Positions 1 through 12,832 of a stretch of DNA of 64,000 bases are shown here, one piece after another. The first letter of the stretch is position 1; each line of letters starts with the position of its first letter. The position numbers were made by a program, and so were the translations under genes. This DNA comes from Odobenus rosmarus divergens (lineage: Eukaryota; Chordata; Mammalia; Carnivora; Odobenidae). The notes beneath the pieces were generated by a model. That model did not search any database, was not told the origin of the DNA, and saw only the letters and a list, made by a program, of their open reading frames with translations. The stretch is taken from contig NW_004450323.1 of assembly GCF_000321225.1 (NCBI RefSeq), positions 4,599,872 to 4,663,871 of the forward strand, given 5' to 3'.

Positions 1-461
1 GTTGAAGAAGATGGCAATGGGGAACTTAGGAGCCTCCTGACTTAAATTTTTTCTCTCTCTTTTAGGAAATAGAAATGGAAATTGAAAATATATTTTAAAA
101 GTACACAACTTTAAAAAATAAGTTTTCTATCCCTAGAATGAAAACCTAAAAGAGAAAAAGGGAGCCACTATGGCTTTAGGTAATAACGAGTTTGGGTTGC
201 TCTGCTAGCCTGTTTTAGTTATATCAATTTGCTTTTTCAAGGGGGGTGGGATTGGCAATTAAGCATACAAAGACAGGGATTCAGAGTTAGAATTTTTAAG
301 AGTTATTCAGTTCTTTTATTTCTAAGAAAGGCAGGACTTCAGAGTCATCCTAGATGGTTTTCTCCATTGTATATCCTAATGTGGTGTGAATTCATGTTGA
401 AAAGAGATATATTGGGTCGGCCTTATTATTTACTTTCTTTTTGGTGTTCTGTCTGCTGTAG
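1..461 (+). other. RGL1 intron, 3' part
   Basis: This is intron sequence before the first exon in the window. It ends in a pyrimidine-rich stretch and tag at 459-461. It is AT-rich and I see no second gene or clear repeat in it. Confidence 0.8.
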
Positions 462-583
462 GAATTTGAAGTGATTGCTCAAATAAAGCTCTTGCAATCT
501 GCCTGCAACAGCTATTGTATGACACCAGACCCAAAGTTCATCCAGTGGTTCCAGAGGCAGCAGCTCCTAACAGAGGAGGAGAG
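462..583 (+). CDS. RGL1: RGL1 coding exon (sixth from end): end of RasGEF domain
   Basis: The exon lies between acceptor ctgctgtag and donor gtaggt. Its 122 nt start in phase 0 and read EFEVIAQIKLLQSACNSYCM, then TPDPKFIQWFQRQQLLTEEE plus two bases of a Ser codon. This is the C-terminal helical part of the Cdc25-homology domain that displaces nucleotide from Ral. The split codon AG|C is completed by the exon at 3111. Confidence 0.92.
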
Positions 584-3110
584 GTAGGTGCTCATATTGT
601 CCATCAGGGTGGAGCTTCGATGTTGGTGAGAAGAATACTACCTCCATTTCCTCATTGGCCCATTTTTTCAGCAACTATTTAGTGAGCAGCTAGTAGATTC
701 TAGAACCTCAGTTTTCAAAGGATAATGGTATAGCAGGAGAGGTGGATGGATGGCATCAGAACATGTGCTTTCAGATTCTTGCTCTACCATTTTTTTTTTA
801 TCTTTGTAACCTTGAACAAGTCACTGATTCTTCCTGATCTTCAGGATGCTTATCCATAAAGTGTTTGTGAGGATTAAATGAAATTGTATTTGGAAAAGCA
901 CTGTTCAAGTGCTGATCATCATTGCCCTCATCATCACCACCACTACTGCCTCCATCATCACCGTGTTTGTCATTTTTGTTCATTGGGACCAGCTTTCCAG
1001 GGAGCTTTCAGTTGGGAAGGAGAGACAGATTCATGAAGAACTGAAATCTGGCGGGTAGCTGAAGTGCTGCAGGATCTATGGGCGGGAGCAATTTGGTCAA
1101 GGATGGGGGGAGGTAGGGAAGATCATCGGAAAGGTGTGAACGTTTGGACTAGGCTGTGAAGGAGAGCTAAGATCTCACCAGGAGAACTTGAAGAGAACAT
1201 ACTAGACAGAGGGAAGAACATGAACAAAGGCTTAGTGGCCTGACATGGTTGGCATTTGGAAGAACAGTGAGAACTCTGTTGTGGCTGGGACACAAGGGAC
1301 AGGTTTCAAAATCATGGTTGACAAGCATGGAAAAGCACGTTAACTCCAGTGCCTTGAACGTCCACCCAGCAGGGGTGTAGTCTTTACCCTGTAGTCCAGC
1401 AGATTAGAGTCTGCAGGCACTATCCGGCCCACCACATATTTTTATATTTTTAAATGGTTGGGGGAAAAAAAGAAAGGGAGATTATAACATGGAATAGTTA
1501 TTTGACATTCAAGTTTTAGTATCCATAAATAAAGTTTTATTGGGATACAGCCCATTCATTTACATCTTATTTATGGTTGCTTTCATGCTTTAAAGGCAGT
1601 TAAGTAGTTGGAAGAGAGACCATATAGCCTGCAAGCCTAAAATATTTGCCATCTTGTCCTTTACAGAAAATATTTGCTAACCCCTGCCATAGACCAGGGG
1701 ATTTCCTTGAAAGTTTATCGTCAGGGAGAGCAAAATCGACAGCAAAATAAGTATTTTGCCAATGAGGAAATTGAGATTCAGAGAATAACTGACTCTAGTC
1801 AGTGATAGAGTTTGGATTTAAATTCTGATCTTCTTGACCCTACAACCTAAGCTCTCAAGGTGGTTGTATGATGTTGGGCAAATCGTATAACCTCTGTAAG
1901 CCTCGGTACCCTCATTTGGAAGATAGATGATTTCTGAGGTCCTTTTTTTATCCCAGAGTAGATTGGTCCTGTTACATTAAACAAAACATGTGATTCAGTA
2001 CTCCTTTGTTGGTGAAGATTTTTTTCTTTGCCATGTAGAAAATAAAGCAGTTACTGCCTCACCTTACATTTCTGGTCTGATGATCAGTGTGTATGAGTTA
2101 ATTTCTCTCTATGTGTTCATCCTTCTCACATATGGAACATACATACCATGGCTGGTGATATGGATCAGAAAGTCTAAGCTCACAATATCAGCTGTAATAA
2201 TTAACTTTTTGTCAATTGTATTAATTGACTTTTTAATGATTAGAGGAATCTTGCTAAATATATCCCATTTTTTCCTTCCTATTTACAACCACCTCTAGAG
2301 CTTAAGTTGATATTTGAAAAATTCCTTTATCAGTGAATGCCCACACATGAGCAAATATCTGGATACATCTTTAGGTTTAAAAAAAAGTACAGGTAATTAA
2401 CAAATTACTAAGCTACTATTTACCGCACTCACCCTTCTGCACCTCTCCAGAGCCAAATACATCTACAAGTTAGAGCTACAAGCTTTCATAAAAGACATTT
2501 CAAGTCAGATATAAATCCCTTTTGTGCTTATGGAAGTTCTGTCTGCCTGGCATATAGATGTCTGCATTTGGAGCCTTTTAAATTTAGGGTGTTTTGACAA
2601 TTAAAAATCATATTCAAATATCTTTACCAATAATATAACTGCCAATGTCTATTCACTAGAGATTAGATAGTTTGCAAAAGTCTCTTCTTTCATTTCTCTT
2701 AAATAAAAGTTGGGCACATGTGCACACACACAGAGTAGTGGGGGGAAGTAGCAGACAAGAAATAATTCTCCCCCTGGCTCAGTAGTGGGGTGAGAATGAT
2801 CAGGAAACAGAGTGGAGTCGGCCTTCGATGCTGCCAAAGTGCACAAGTCCCTCTTTGAGGCACGCAGCACTAAAGGGCCTCAGTCCTCAGGCCAGGACGG
2901 GGATTAGAGCAGGAGGCGCACATGTAAATTTGTAAAATCTGGTCATTAAGTCCATCCCCTCTGATACTGGTGATGGAACAACATGGTACATGCATCTTTA
3001 CTTTGAACCATCGGAGACTTCCTCTAAAACAAAATCGGCAAGTCATGTGAATTTCAACCCGTTCTTCAGTTCTCCAGCTCTGGCCTCACCACCCCCCTCC
3101 TCTTCCCCAG
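584..3110 (+). other. RGL1 intron with MIR and hAT relics
   Basis: The intron is bounded by gtaggt and tcttccccag. A MIR-like segment lies near 740-930, a hAT-type DNA transposon relic near 1390-1692, and further MIR-like pieces at 1750-1930. The remainder (about 1940-3100) is AT-rich sequence in which I recognise nothing. Short open frames here have no support as genes. Confidence 0.7.
1390..1692 (+). mobile_element. hAT-Charlie-like DNA transposon relic
   Basis: The segment has the family phrases 'tatccggcccaccac', 'aataaagttttattggg' and 'gcctaaaatatttgcc', and closes with 'tttgctaacccctg', as in the widespread non-autonomous MER-type hAT elements of placental mammals. It is old, about 300 bp, with no coding capacity. 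The exact subfamily cannot be assigned by eye. Confidence 0.6.
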
Positions 3111-3200
3111 CTACGCCCTGTCCTGTGAGATCGAAGCAGCTGCTGATGCCGGCGCCACGTCGCCCAAGCCTCGGAAGAGCATGGTGAAGAGGCTCAGCCT
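3111..3200 (+). CDS. RGL1: RGL1 coding exon (fifth from end)
   Basis: This 90-nt exon lies between tcttccccag and gtgagt. It completes the Ser codon and reads YALSCEIEAAADAGATSPKP then RKSMVKRLS plus CT. It carries the last residues of the RasGEF domain and a basic stretch with a KRLS sequence resembling a basophilic (PKA-type) phosphorylation site. That last point is inference from the motif only. Confidence 0.92.
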
Positions 3201-3264
3201 GTGAGTGTTGCCTCCTTGATCCTTTCTCCACCAAATAGCCTGGTAGTCTCTTAAAACGTACACC

Positions 3265-4290
3265 GGATTATAGGATTATACCTCCTTGCTTAAAGGCCTT
3301 TGATGGTTTATTTGAATATAGCACCCTGATTCCTTGTCCTAGCTTAGGAGGACTTTCATGATCTTCCCCAACCTTCTTGACCACCTTCCGCCCATCCAGC
3401 CTTGCCCCCTTGTTCACCAGGATCCAGCCACACCCACCTGGTAGCCATCCACCAACCACACCAGGCTTGTTCCTGCCTCAGGGCCTTTGCACGGGATATT
3501 TCTTTGGCCTGACATGCTCTTTCTCTGTGGCTGGCTCCTTCAGGTGTGGGCAATGGTGTCACCTCCTGAGAGAGCACCCTCTCTGATGCTGCTGCCTGCT
3601 CCCATCCCTCTCAGTCACGCTGGCTCTTTCCCATGGTAGAACATTCGCCACCCAAGAGCAGGAACCTTGTCCATGATACTCGTGGCTGTATGCCCCGCTC
3701 GGTCCTAGGCATGCAAGAGACACTCCACAGCTAACTTCATAATACCTGCCTCCCTTTGAGTAAAATCAGGAGTCCTTACCGTGGCCCTCAAGACTCTTCA
3801 GGAACTGCAGTGTCATCCCAGGCCTGCCTGCCCGTCCCATGCCTGTCTGTCCTTATTTTTCCTGGCTCGCTCTACTCTGCATTCCAGCCAGCCAGACCTT
3901 GCTGAACGTGCTCGGTGTGCCATTCCTTCTGCTTAGAACACTGGTCCCCAGGTGGCCCGAGGACTTACTCCTTACGCCCTTCAGATGTTTGTTGAAATGT
4001 CACCTTCTCAGTGAGCCTTCCCCCAGCCACCTTATTTGCTACTATAACGTATCCGCCTTACCTGCCCATAGCATCCTCTCTCACCTGTACCTGGTTTGCA
4101 TTTCTCCATTGCCTTTACCTCCACATGACATACTATATGTTGTGTGTGTCTCTTTATTATCTAGAATGCAAACTCCATGAAGGCAGGCATGTATGTCTGG
4201 TTTTTGCTCATTGCTATATTCCCAGGACCTAGAATGGTGCCTGGCACATGGTAGATAATTAATAAATATTTATTGACTGAATACATTGAG
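3265..4290 (+). mobile_element. L2 LINE 3'-end fragments (two pieces)
   Basis: The piece at about 3265-3600 contains 'tgcctcagggcctttgcac' and 'tggctccttcaggtg'. The piece at about 3790-4290 contains 'cactggtccccaggtggccc', 'aaatgtcaccttctcagtga' and the typical L2 end 'ggtgcctggcacatggtaga' followed by an (aataaatatttattga) tail. Both are degenerate, old mammalian L2 sequence in + orientation. The 113-codon open frame at 3839-4180 is part of it and not a gene. Confidence 0.7.
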
Positions 4291-6039
4291 CCATGTGCCA
4301 ACCCTGTTTTAAGAACAATACATGTATTTCTCATCCAATCCACAAAATAACCTAAGTGGGAGTTCCTACTCTTATACTGACTTTATAAATCAGGAAAGTA
4401 AGGCACGGACAGGGGAAATGGTGTGTTAGTTATTGGAAGATCTGGATTCAAACCCAAGATTTGGCTGTAGAGCCCAGGTTGTAACTTTTTTGCCATATTG
4501 CCTGTGGGGAAAAATACTTTCTGAAGGGAGAGAGGAAGGAAAGATGGAGCAGTAGGTAAAAAGTGGAGGAGGGAGAAGAGGGAGGGAAGGAAGACAAGGG
4601 AGAGAGACTTAGATATTGCCATATTCCCACTAACAGAAACTGCTCAGGCTTCCACCTGACATCAAGTGACATTTGAAGATGAGGTTGGGACATGTGATTT
4701 TGTAGAAAGCATTTTAAAGGTAATCTTGATCTCTTGCCACACCTCTCTCTGTTCAGATGCCTAATTTGGCCTTCCTGCACACTAGATTTATGAGCTTGTA
4801 GATTGACCTCTATAGAATTTTCCATAGTATCTTGCTATCTTTTCATCATGGCAATTATGGAGGAGAATGAACTCTCTTTTGAGATGACCCAAGGGCTTGG
4901 CCAAGCCTTGTCAGCTGGTAAGATTGACAGCTATACAGGGAATCAGGCTCCCTGCAAGGTGAGTCAAGGAATGCCAGGCATCCTGATGGTCATCTGCATC
5001 AGAAATAATTGGAAATTTCTGGACCAGCTATGGCAGTCACAGTTCTGCACAGGTAGATACAATCCTAAGTGCTACTACTTTGCCCTCTTGCTTTTTCTTC
5101 CCTGTTCTTAGGCAGTGGCCACTGCAGATGAATTTTTATATAACTGCTTCCCACTGCCCCTCTCCAACCCAGCCATCCATCTGTATTGTGCGGGGTGCTC
5201 TCTCTGCACCAACTCTGGCTCATGCACAAACTCTGCAGGGACAGTCCCGTGAAATCCAGGAGAAGCGGGATCATCAGGGCTCAGTGTCCTGCATAAAGTG
5301 TGGTCGAAATTGAGTACATGTCTCTTCTTGGTGAAATCTTGCCGAGATGCTTGAATTTAACCTTTGGTATCTGCAGTTGAGTTTGAACGTTTATCATGAA
5401 TAAAACAGGCCCCAATGTCATCCATCGTATTTCTTGTACATATAAGGGTGTTTGTATACCTGTCGATTTCCAAAATATTTTATCGTCTTAGCATTTTTAA
5501 AAATGTGGCAAATGTACTTTTTGCTCTCCCCACATTTAATGACCCATTTCCCAAAGAATTGGAAAGAATTTGGGGGCCTTCGGGAAAGGCATGCTTGGTC
5601 TGAAGGTCAGAGATGCCTAGTATTGAGCTAGAATTAACCTTTACAAAGCAGAACTGACCTCATAGAGTTGTACAAATGGAAGAACCTTTCTTAGTCTTTG
5701 AACAATTTCATTCTAAGCTAGATTCTCAGATGATGGGCTGAGGACCACGAGTCCACAGCCTTCAGCGGTCTACTCCTCAGAATTTATGGAGCAGTACAAC
5801 AGTGGCATTATTTTTTCTCCTGTGAATTGTGATCAGAGTTTAGCTCTTTCCCTCTATCCTCATTAGTGCCTGGAGGTCCCAGGAAGGAGACGACATGGAA
5901 AACGGGCAAGAGGTGGGGAGGGGCGGGGGGCGGAGATGAGGCAGAACAAAGATATGCTTCAGGTCTTGGAACTTGAGGGATAATGCCTGAAATATTTAAT
6001 GAAAAATCAAGCTCATTGTTGCTACTATTGTTATTTTAT

Positions 6040-7000
6040 ACAGTCAGTGCTTGTTTGGGGTTGGCTGCATTTGCTAGTTTCTTTACATGCCTTTCCTTCT
6101 TGCATCTTACCCTTGCCTCCTTTTACTCCTCTCCCTGTCGTCTGTTAATGTAAACCCTCTCCATCTGTGTCTGAGAATGTCTTTACTTTGCGCTCACTCT
6201 CAGAGTTCTTTTAGCTGGGTATAGAATTCAAGGAGGACCGTTCTTTACACTCAGCACTTTGAAGACATTATTCCATGTCTTCTGATTTCTGTTGTTGCTT
6301 TTGAGATGTCTGGTATCTGTTTATTTACTGTTCCTTTGTTTTATGCCCCCTACCTTGTTGCTTTTAAGAACTACTTTTGTCTTTGATATCCTGCTAGACA
6401 GTTGAAGTGAGGATTGAGTCTTATTTATCCTATTCAAGACGTGGTTCCTGGGTCTGAGGATTCATGCAGTTCATTAGTTCTGGAATCTTCTAAGCCACCA
6501 TCTCTTTAGATAAGGTCACTCTTCCATTCTCTCAATTGTCTTCTCTTGGAACTCTTCTTACACACATGTCAGCATTTCTTATTCCAATCTCCATGTCTTT
6601 TAACCTTTCTTATTTTCATGTCTTTATATTTTGATGCTGATTTCTGAAGATTTTCTTCAGATCTATCATCTTGTTCACAGTTTTTCTCTTCAACAGTTAT
6701 TTAATCCTTCCACTGAGTTTTTCATTTAAATCACTACATTTTTCACTCTAGAAGTGATTTTTTTTTTTCAAACTGTCTTCCTGTTATTTTGTCAGGATAT
6801 CTTGTTCTTAACTTCTGTTTTCAATTTCCTTTCTTATGTCTTTAATACCTTAGGCATATTTATTTTATAGCCTGGCCCATGGTAGACCCTCAGATATTTG
6901 TCAAATTAATGACTAAATTATTAGTTTCTTTCTGATAAGTCTTGTTGTAGGTCAGAAGTTCTGAAATTCTCAGGAGTCTAAACCTGCTATTTGTTATGCT
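6040..7000 (-). mobile_element. Possible antisense L1/HAL1 remnant
   Basis: The T-rich text includes phrases common in antisense LINE1/HAL1 DNA, such as 'agctgggtatagaattcaag', 'tcagcactttgaagacatta' and 'ccatgtcttctgatttctgt'. No open frame survives. The boundaries are guesses and a repeat-library search would be needed to fix them. Confidence 0.45.
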
Positions 7001-7734
7001 TGTTTAACTCCCTTTGGGAGTTATTAATTTATATTAATAATATAAAATAATATAAATAATAAAATAATTTTATATTATGAGCTCGTCTTTATCAGAAAAT
7101 CTTCTACATCCTGGTTTGAAGGTAGATTCCTCCAGAAAGTTTTTGGGTTTTGTTTTGTTTTGTTTTTAATTCTAGTTTGCACAGGAGTATTACTGGTCTG
7201 AGAGTTCCTAGTTCCTAGGTCACATTGGTAGCGAATCTGAGTGAGATGCTGGCCAAGATCACACATGATTTCAGGGGAGATGTTTTCCTTTCACCCAAGT
7301 GCAGGCCAAGGCAGATAAGCTTCCTTGTTGTCTTCCTGTGCCAGTAGGAAGATCTTTTTCTAGCCCATCTTCTTATACATGTATAGCCCTTTGAGGGTCT
7401 TGGCTCTGTTTAAGGGGTTTCGGTTTCAGCATCGCACCATAAACAGAAGCCTTCATCTTTGGGTCTGTATCTGTGTTAAAACCCTTGTCCCTCGTTTACC
7501 AAGATCTGTACTTCCCGATCCGCATCCAGAGCAGCTGCAGAATTAGCTCATGTTGCTTCTGGTTTTCAGTTCCCTGTTCATTTATGGCCTGTAGGGATTT
7601 TCCTTACTGTCTTGCAAGCTCAACTTTAAAAAGAGTTTTAAATGTTTCTTTTCTAGTTGTTTTATAGTGAAGTGGTTTAGCTTCCTGTGGTTCACCAGAT
7701 GTTTGGAAACAGAAGTTGTCCTCTTTGGTTTCTT

Positions 7735-7940
7735 TTTCTTTTTTTTTGAAGATTAGTTATTTATTTATTTGACAGAGAGAGACACAGCGAGAGAGGAACA
7801 CAAGCAGGGGGAGTGGGAGAGGGAGAAGCAGGCTTCCCACTGAACAGGGAGCCCGATGTGGGGCTTGATCCCAGGACCCTGGGATTATGACCTGAGCCGA
7901 AGGCAGACGCTTAACCGACTGAGCCACCCAGGCGCCCCTT
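7735..7940 (-). mobile_element. SINEC (carnivore tRNA-derived SINE), antisense
   Basis: The copy is full length and inverted: a T-rich tail, then 'gagaagcaggcttcccactg', and it ends 'ctgagccacccaggcgcccc', which is the complement of the tRNA-like SINE head. It is flanked by a 14-bp direct repeat 'ctctttggtttctt' at 7721-7734 and 7941-7954, a target-site duplication of L1-driven insertion. The A/B-box region is SINE-derived and is not a tRNA gene. Confidence 0.93.
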
Positions 7941-8345
7941 CTCTTTGGTTTCTTGACCAGAGCGGAGCCAGTCTTCTTCCTTAGCCTCATTCGTAGTTCA
8001 TTTTATGGTGGGAAGTGATAGGGGATGCAGCGATGGTATTTTGATCCTGCCAAAGTGGTCTATAGCATGTTAAAAAATAAAGAACTGTTGATCTAGAAGG
8101 ACCTCAGATTACTATTGCCTCTCATTGAGCTAAGCAATCTGTGTGTTCTTTGAGGTTGGAAATTGCCTGTTTGGATAAGATGTTTACTATGATCCATGAG
8201 ACACTTTATAGGAAACACTGTCCACCGATGACAGGGCATGCAAGATTGACAAAGCAGCTAAGGGGCTAATTAACACAAAACATTTGCTTAATCATGGATT
8301 CCAGATTTGTAAGAGCCCAAATGCCTGGCATTATGTTTCTTGCAG

Positions 8346-8532
8346 ACTGTTTCTGGGGTCGGACATCATTACCAGTAGCACTCCCACCAAAGAGCAGCCC
8401 AAGTCCACTGCCAGTGGGAGCTCTGGCGAAAGCATGGACTCTGTCAGTGTGTCATCCTGCGAGTCAAACCACTCAGAGGCTGAGGAGGGCTCTATCACGC
8501 CCATGGACACACCTGATGAGCCTCAAAAAAAG
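8346..8532 (+). CDS. RGL1: RGL1 coding exon (fourth from end): Ser-rich linker
   Basis: This 187-nt exon lies between ttgcag and gtatat. It reads LLFLGSDIITSSTPTKEQPK then STASGSSGESMDSVSVSSCE and SNHSEAEEGSITPMDTPDEP, ending QKK in phase 0. It is a low-complexity acidic/Ser-rich linker between the catalytic and RA domains, with several SP/TP sites that suggest phosphorylation (inference). The open frame continues into the flanking introns, but the splice sites and family sequence fix the ends. Confidence 0.93.
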
Positions 8533-11500
8533 GTATATGCTTATTCCCTTCCCATAATTCCTAACATAGACACCTGACATAATTTAGTGTTTGCCACATG
8601 AGAATGTCTGTTTTCAAGTTTATCACTCTACGGTGTTTTGAAAGTCATGTTTATAAGAGCTGTCAAAGCAGAATTCAGTCTGGGGACCCATTACTTATAG
8701 AGACAGGTCTAAAAATAATGAGCATGTTGGTTTATTCATCTGGACTTGAAAATACTGTTCTGGACCCACATCCAATGGTGACTGAAGGGTTGTGGCCTGT
8801 AACATGAGGTATGCTTTATTTAGGAGGTGTTGGATTTTCTTAGAAGGAGTGAAAAGTCAAGAGGCAGAGATGTGTCAACCTCTTGGTGTCATACCTTGTC
8901 TTAGCCACACTTTTACCCAGTAATCTTACATAGCAAACCACTCCTAAACTCAGTGACTTAAAACAACAACCACTTATTCTCTCTCATGCATCTATAGGTT
9001 GGTTGATGTGGGTTGGGCTTGGCCCTAGGCCATGGATTTGGTCCAAGTGTGCTCTCCCTGCCTCTCATTCTTCTCGGAGTAATGAGGCTCCCCAGGCCAT
9101 GCTGTTAGTATGCTAAGACAAATGAGCAGGAAAGCAAGCCCAACCCCACAAGTATGTATCAAGCCTCTACTTCAGTCATACCCACCAACATTCCATTGCC
9201 CAAAGCAAATCATGTGGCCAAATCTCATCTAAATAAATGAGACAGGGAACTCCTTACAATGGGAGGAACTGTGGAGTCACAGGGCAAAGGGCATGGATGC
9301 TGAGGAGAATCAAGAATTGGTAGCAATTATACAATCTGCCGTGTCCCCAAAAAGAGAAAGTGATGAGAGGTGATAAAAGAATTCCCATTCCTATAGAAAG
9401 TTTTCGTGTTCCATGGTTTCATAAAGAAATAACAAGGAAACAAGATTTGTCTTAATCTTCTGTATACATCTGCTTCAATCGTTGGTCAAGAGCTTGGGTC
9501 AGAGATGTCAACTGTGACGTGACTAGAATTTGCACCATTTGGGGGAGATTTTTGGCCAGCCAGACTTGCTGTGTGAGTGACTGTTGGCCCCTTAGCTTAT
9601 GCGTAAGCCAATGAGGTGGAGTGTTGGGAAGAATTCCTCCATTTTGTTTGTATCTGCCGTTCTGTCAGGGGATCGGTGTACAGTTTCACATTGTGTTACA
9701 AACAACAACAGCAGTATGGAAACCCTCAAGTGACCTTGTCATAGTGTAGCCAACCCAGGACGGACAACATCTTACTCAGGAGTCACCAGGCTGAGATGTC
9801 TCAGGTGCTGCCCCTGCTGGATTTCTTACCTTTCTACTTGGAAATCCAGAGACACATCCTCCAAACATTGAAGGAAAAGCTCTGCAAACACCTATGAGTC
9901 TGTTCTCTGTTTTCTCAGGCATATTTCCTAAACCAGCGATAAAGTCATTCTCTGTGACTCGACATGCAGCATTGAATTTGTTTAAAATCTGGAGTGAAGT
10001 CTCATTATTCACCTGTTGACAGGTTCTTATGCTTTGTAGCCCCCTTTTCTGATGGTAGACATCGTACACAAGTGACAATAGAGGTCTTGCACACATCTTT
10101 GGGGGATTCCTCCCTGTCCAGGGAGGAATGGACTCACCCTCACAGCTGTCGGTGCATTGGATGTGTGTGCAGGTCCCAACCGAGCCTTTGAAAACTACCC
10201 AGAAGCCCAGTGTGTGTCATTTGCACACCCCTTGCCGTATCCTTTTTGTCTCCTCCCTTATCACATGGGTGCTTCAATTTCTTACACAAGTCATGAATTT
10301 TTATTCTTCTGATGAACCTTTCAGAGTCAGGAATTTCTCTAGGTTTAAAGCTGCATCTCATTGACTTGGATGCAAGTAGTTGCTGGGCTACAGTCTTCCT
10401 GAATGTCAACTGGAGAGGCTTCAGTTCCCCTTGCTCACTGCATAGTGGGACCTGGATGACCTCCCTAGTCTCCCCCTACCCTGGATCCTCCCGTGCCTTT
10501 CCCAGGGGTTGCTTTTTTCAGTGAAGTAGACTTTGCATTCCTTTTTCTTCAACCCCCTGATCATGATTTCTAAACATTTGTTTTCTTTCTGTTTTTAAAA
10601 GATTTTATTTATTTATTAGAGAGAGAGATAGCACAAGCAGGGGGAGGGGCAGAAGGAGAGGGAGAAGCACACTCCCCGCTGAGCAGGGAGCCTGATGTGG
10701 GACTCGATCCCAGGACCCCGGGATCATGACCTGAGCCAAAGGCGGACGCTTAATGGACTGAGCCGTCCAGGCGCCCTCTAAACATTTATTTTCACACTTG
10801 CTTCTCATAGTAAATTCTCAGTTAAGAACTGGGCTTCATCAGGTGATCCATTTAAAGCTGCTATAACCCATATCTACAACAGTTTATCTTAATCATAAAA
10901 GTCATTAAAATTAGGGAAAATCTAACAGAGGGAGAAGGATTTATATAGAGAAAAAGGAGGTGAAAGAATTGAACCAATAATTGGAAAATGGACCATCTTC
11001 GCTACTGTGTGGCACACCTTCAAGCAAAGTGATGCTATTAAAACTGCACCATCGGCCCCCAAATTGAGCCACAAAGTTGATTCACTTGTAAAAATAGACC
11101 AAAAATGTTACTAAACCGTACTGTGATAGAGCCACAATTAGGGAGGTCAAATCAGCTTGCTGGTTCTAATTAAACTAATCATACAGTGGAATTTCCTGTA
11201 CAGTTATGCCATAGGAAGAGGTCCATAGGAAATAAAATAGAGTAAACTCCATTTTACTTGGAAGCTAGAGAATCAGAATGCTAAATTTCTGTTCTGTTTC
11301 CATAGAAAGGCAGACAGGTATGAGAGACATTTGGAAGTTATTTATTTTTTAAATGACTTCCAAAATGATAGGATTAATGTGGTATAATTTAGCTTCACAC
11401 ACTCTGAGAAATTATTTGTAATTTTCAACAGCAAGAATTGATATTTCAAATGATTCCATTTAATGACTTTTTTTTTTTTAATACAACCTGCTGAGTTTTG

Positions 11501-12577
11501 GGCCTCCTATTTCTTTGGTAATTAATTTTATATTGTTTATGGTAACTATGTTTTTAATCAGAAAACACATTAACTATAGTACCTCATTCCTTGATTGTCC
11601 TTGATATAGGACGTGAAAATGTATATAGTTGGTTCTAGAAGCAAATGTAGAAAGTAATGGAACCTGCTTAAAAGGCTGTGTTCCCTTTGGGCAAGTCACT
11701 CTATTTCTCTGAAGAGTCTTTTTTCCCTTTTTATCATGCTCTGTATTTTGTTCACAAGACAGTTGTGAGAGCAACATGAGATGAGATATATGAAAGCTCA
11801 TCACAAACATCACAGTGCTAACTGCCACCAAGGTAGTGATGTACTGTGTTCATTTACCACTTCCCATCAACTTTAGACTGAGCCTTGGCTAGGTGCTCGC
11901 CCTGTGAACCTGGCTGTAGGAGTCAGGGAACTTGGGAGCGTGTCATGGTGGTGCTGCCGACAGTTTTTTCTTTGGCCTTGGGTTCCTCGGCTGTAGAGTG
12001 CCCCTGGGGCTGGGTGATACGCAGGAGCCTTTCTAGGACTAATAGTCCATGCAGAGCTGTATAATCTGTGGTCCTTATCTTAGAAGCTTCTAAAAGTACA
12101 GACATTTCTCTCCTGCTACATAATCTGATTGTGAAGTGGAGTCAGGATGGGAATGATCTTGGTTGGGCTTGTTAAGCAGCGTTCCCACTCAGGGCAGTAG
12201 GACTGGATAAACTGTTGGTAAGTAAGGCTTTCCTCCAGCCCTGAAGCTTCCGACTTCCTCACGGAGTCCATATTGCCTCTAGTTTCTGGTATTTGCTGCC
12301 ATCTGCTGGCCACTTCCTTAAAAGCAGCTAAAAACTGGGGAATTGCGAGACCTGGGTGCGAGGGACCAGGGCAAGTACAGAGTCGCTAATAAACATCTGC
12401 CAAAAGGGTGCTTGCACCAGGGACAAGATCCGTGTGTGCTGTGGGCTGTTAGGGAGGAAGTAATGGACGTTTATTCACCTCAGTTAGCATGTACCTCTGC
12501 TTTGACAGTCATGAGGCACCCCATTGGCCAAGGTTCTAACACTAATGTTTTCTTCTGGGGTATGTTTACTGTTTCAG
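8533..12577 (+). other. RGL1 intron with one SINE
   Basis: Positions 8890-9260 look like an old interspersed repeat ('cattgcccaaagcaaatcat') that I cannot name. A SINE is at 10586-10776. The remainder is unique-looking AT-rich sequence. The 106-codon antisense frame at 9776-10096 matches no family I recognise and has no splice or promoter context. Confidence 0.6.
10586..10776 (-). mobile_element. SINEC, antisense
   Basis: The inverted SINE has tail 'aagattttatttatttatta', body 'ccccgctgagcagggagcct' and head complement 'ccaggcgccc'. It is flanked by a 17-bp near-perfect target duplication (tctaaacatttRttttc) at 10569-10585 and 10777-10793, with one mismatch. Confidence 0.93.
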
Positions 12578-12832
12578 CTCTCTGAGTCTTCCTCATCATG
12601 TTCCTCTATCCATTCCATGGACACAACTTCCTCAGGGATGTCGTCCTTAATGAACCCCCTCTCTTCCCCTCCATCCTGCAACAACAACCCTAAAATCCAC
12701 AAGCGCTCCGTCTCTGTGACATCCATTACCTCGACAGTGCTGCCTCCTGTTTACAACCAACAGAATGAAGACACCTGCATAATCCGCATCAGTGTCGAGG
12801 ACAACAACGGGAACATGTACAAGAGCATCATG
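12578..12832 (+). CDS. RGL1: RGL1 coding exon (third from end): linker and start of RA domain
   Basis: This is exactly 85 codons between tgtttcag and gtaagg, phase 0 to 0. It starts LSESSSSCSSIHSMDTTSSG and contains NNNPKIHKRSVSVTSITSTV. It ends with the first RA-domain strands TCIIRISVEDNNGNMYKSIM. In this ubiquitin-like fold, the basic residues of the first two strands (R of CIIRISV, K of MYKSIM) sit where family members contact the Ras effector loop. The frame stays open 75 nt into the intron, but the next exon (LTSQDKT) joins in phase only from 12832. Confidence 0.94.

Larger units (their letters stand above)
3201..8345 (+). other. RGL1 intron with L2, L1/HAL1-like and SINE copies
   Basis: The first part (3260-4290) holds two L2 3'-end fragments. 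A MIR-like piece is near 4340-4480, followed by a purine-rich tract at about 4517-4607. From about 6040 to 7000 the text resembles antisense L1/HAL1 sequence (for example 'tgggtatagaattcaagg'). A young antisense SINE sits at 7735-7940. I see no coding exon other than the flanking ones. Confidence 0.65.

Noticed and set aside
7735..7940. tRNA-like sequences in the SINE heads (here and at the other SINE copies)
   Set aside because: The cloverleaf-like heads belong to tRNA-derived SINEs with A-rich tails and target duplications. None is a functional tRNA gene.
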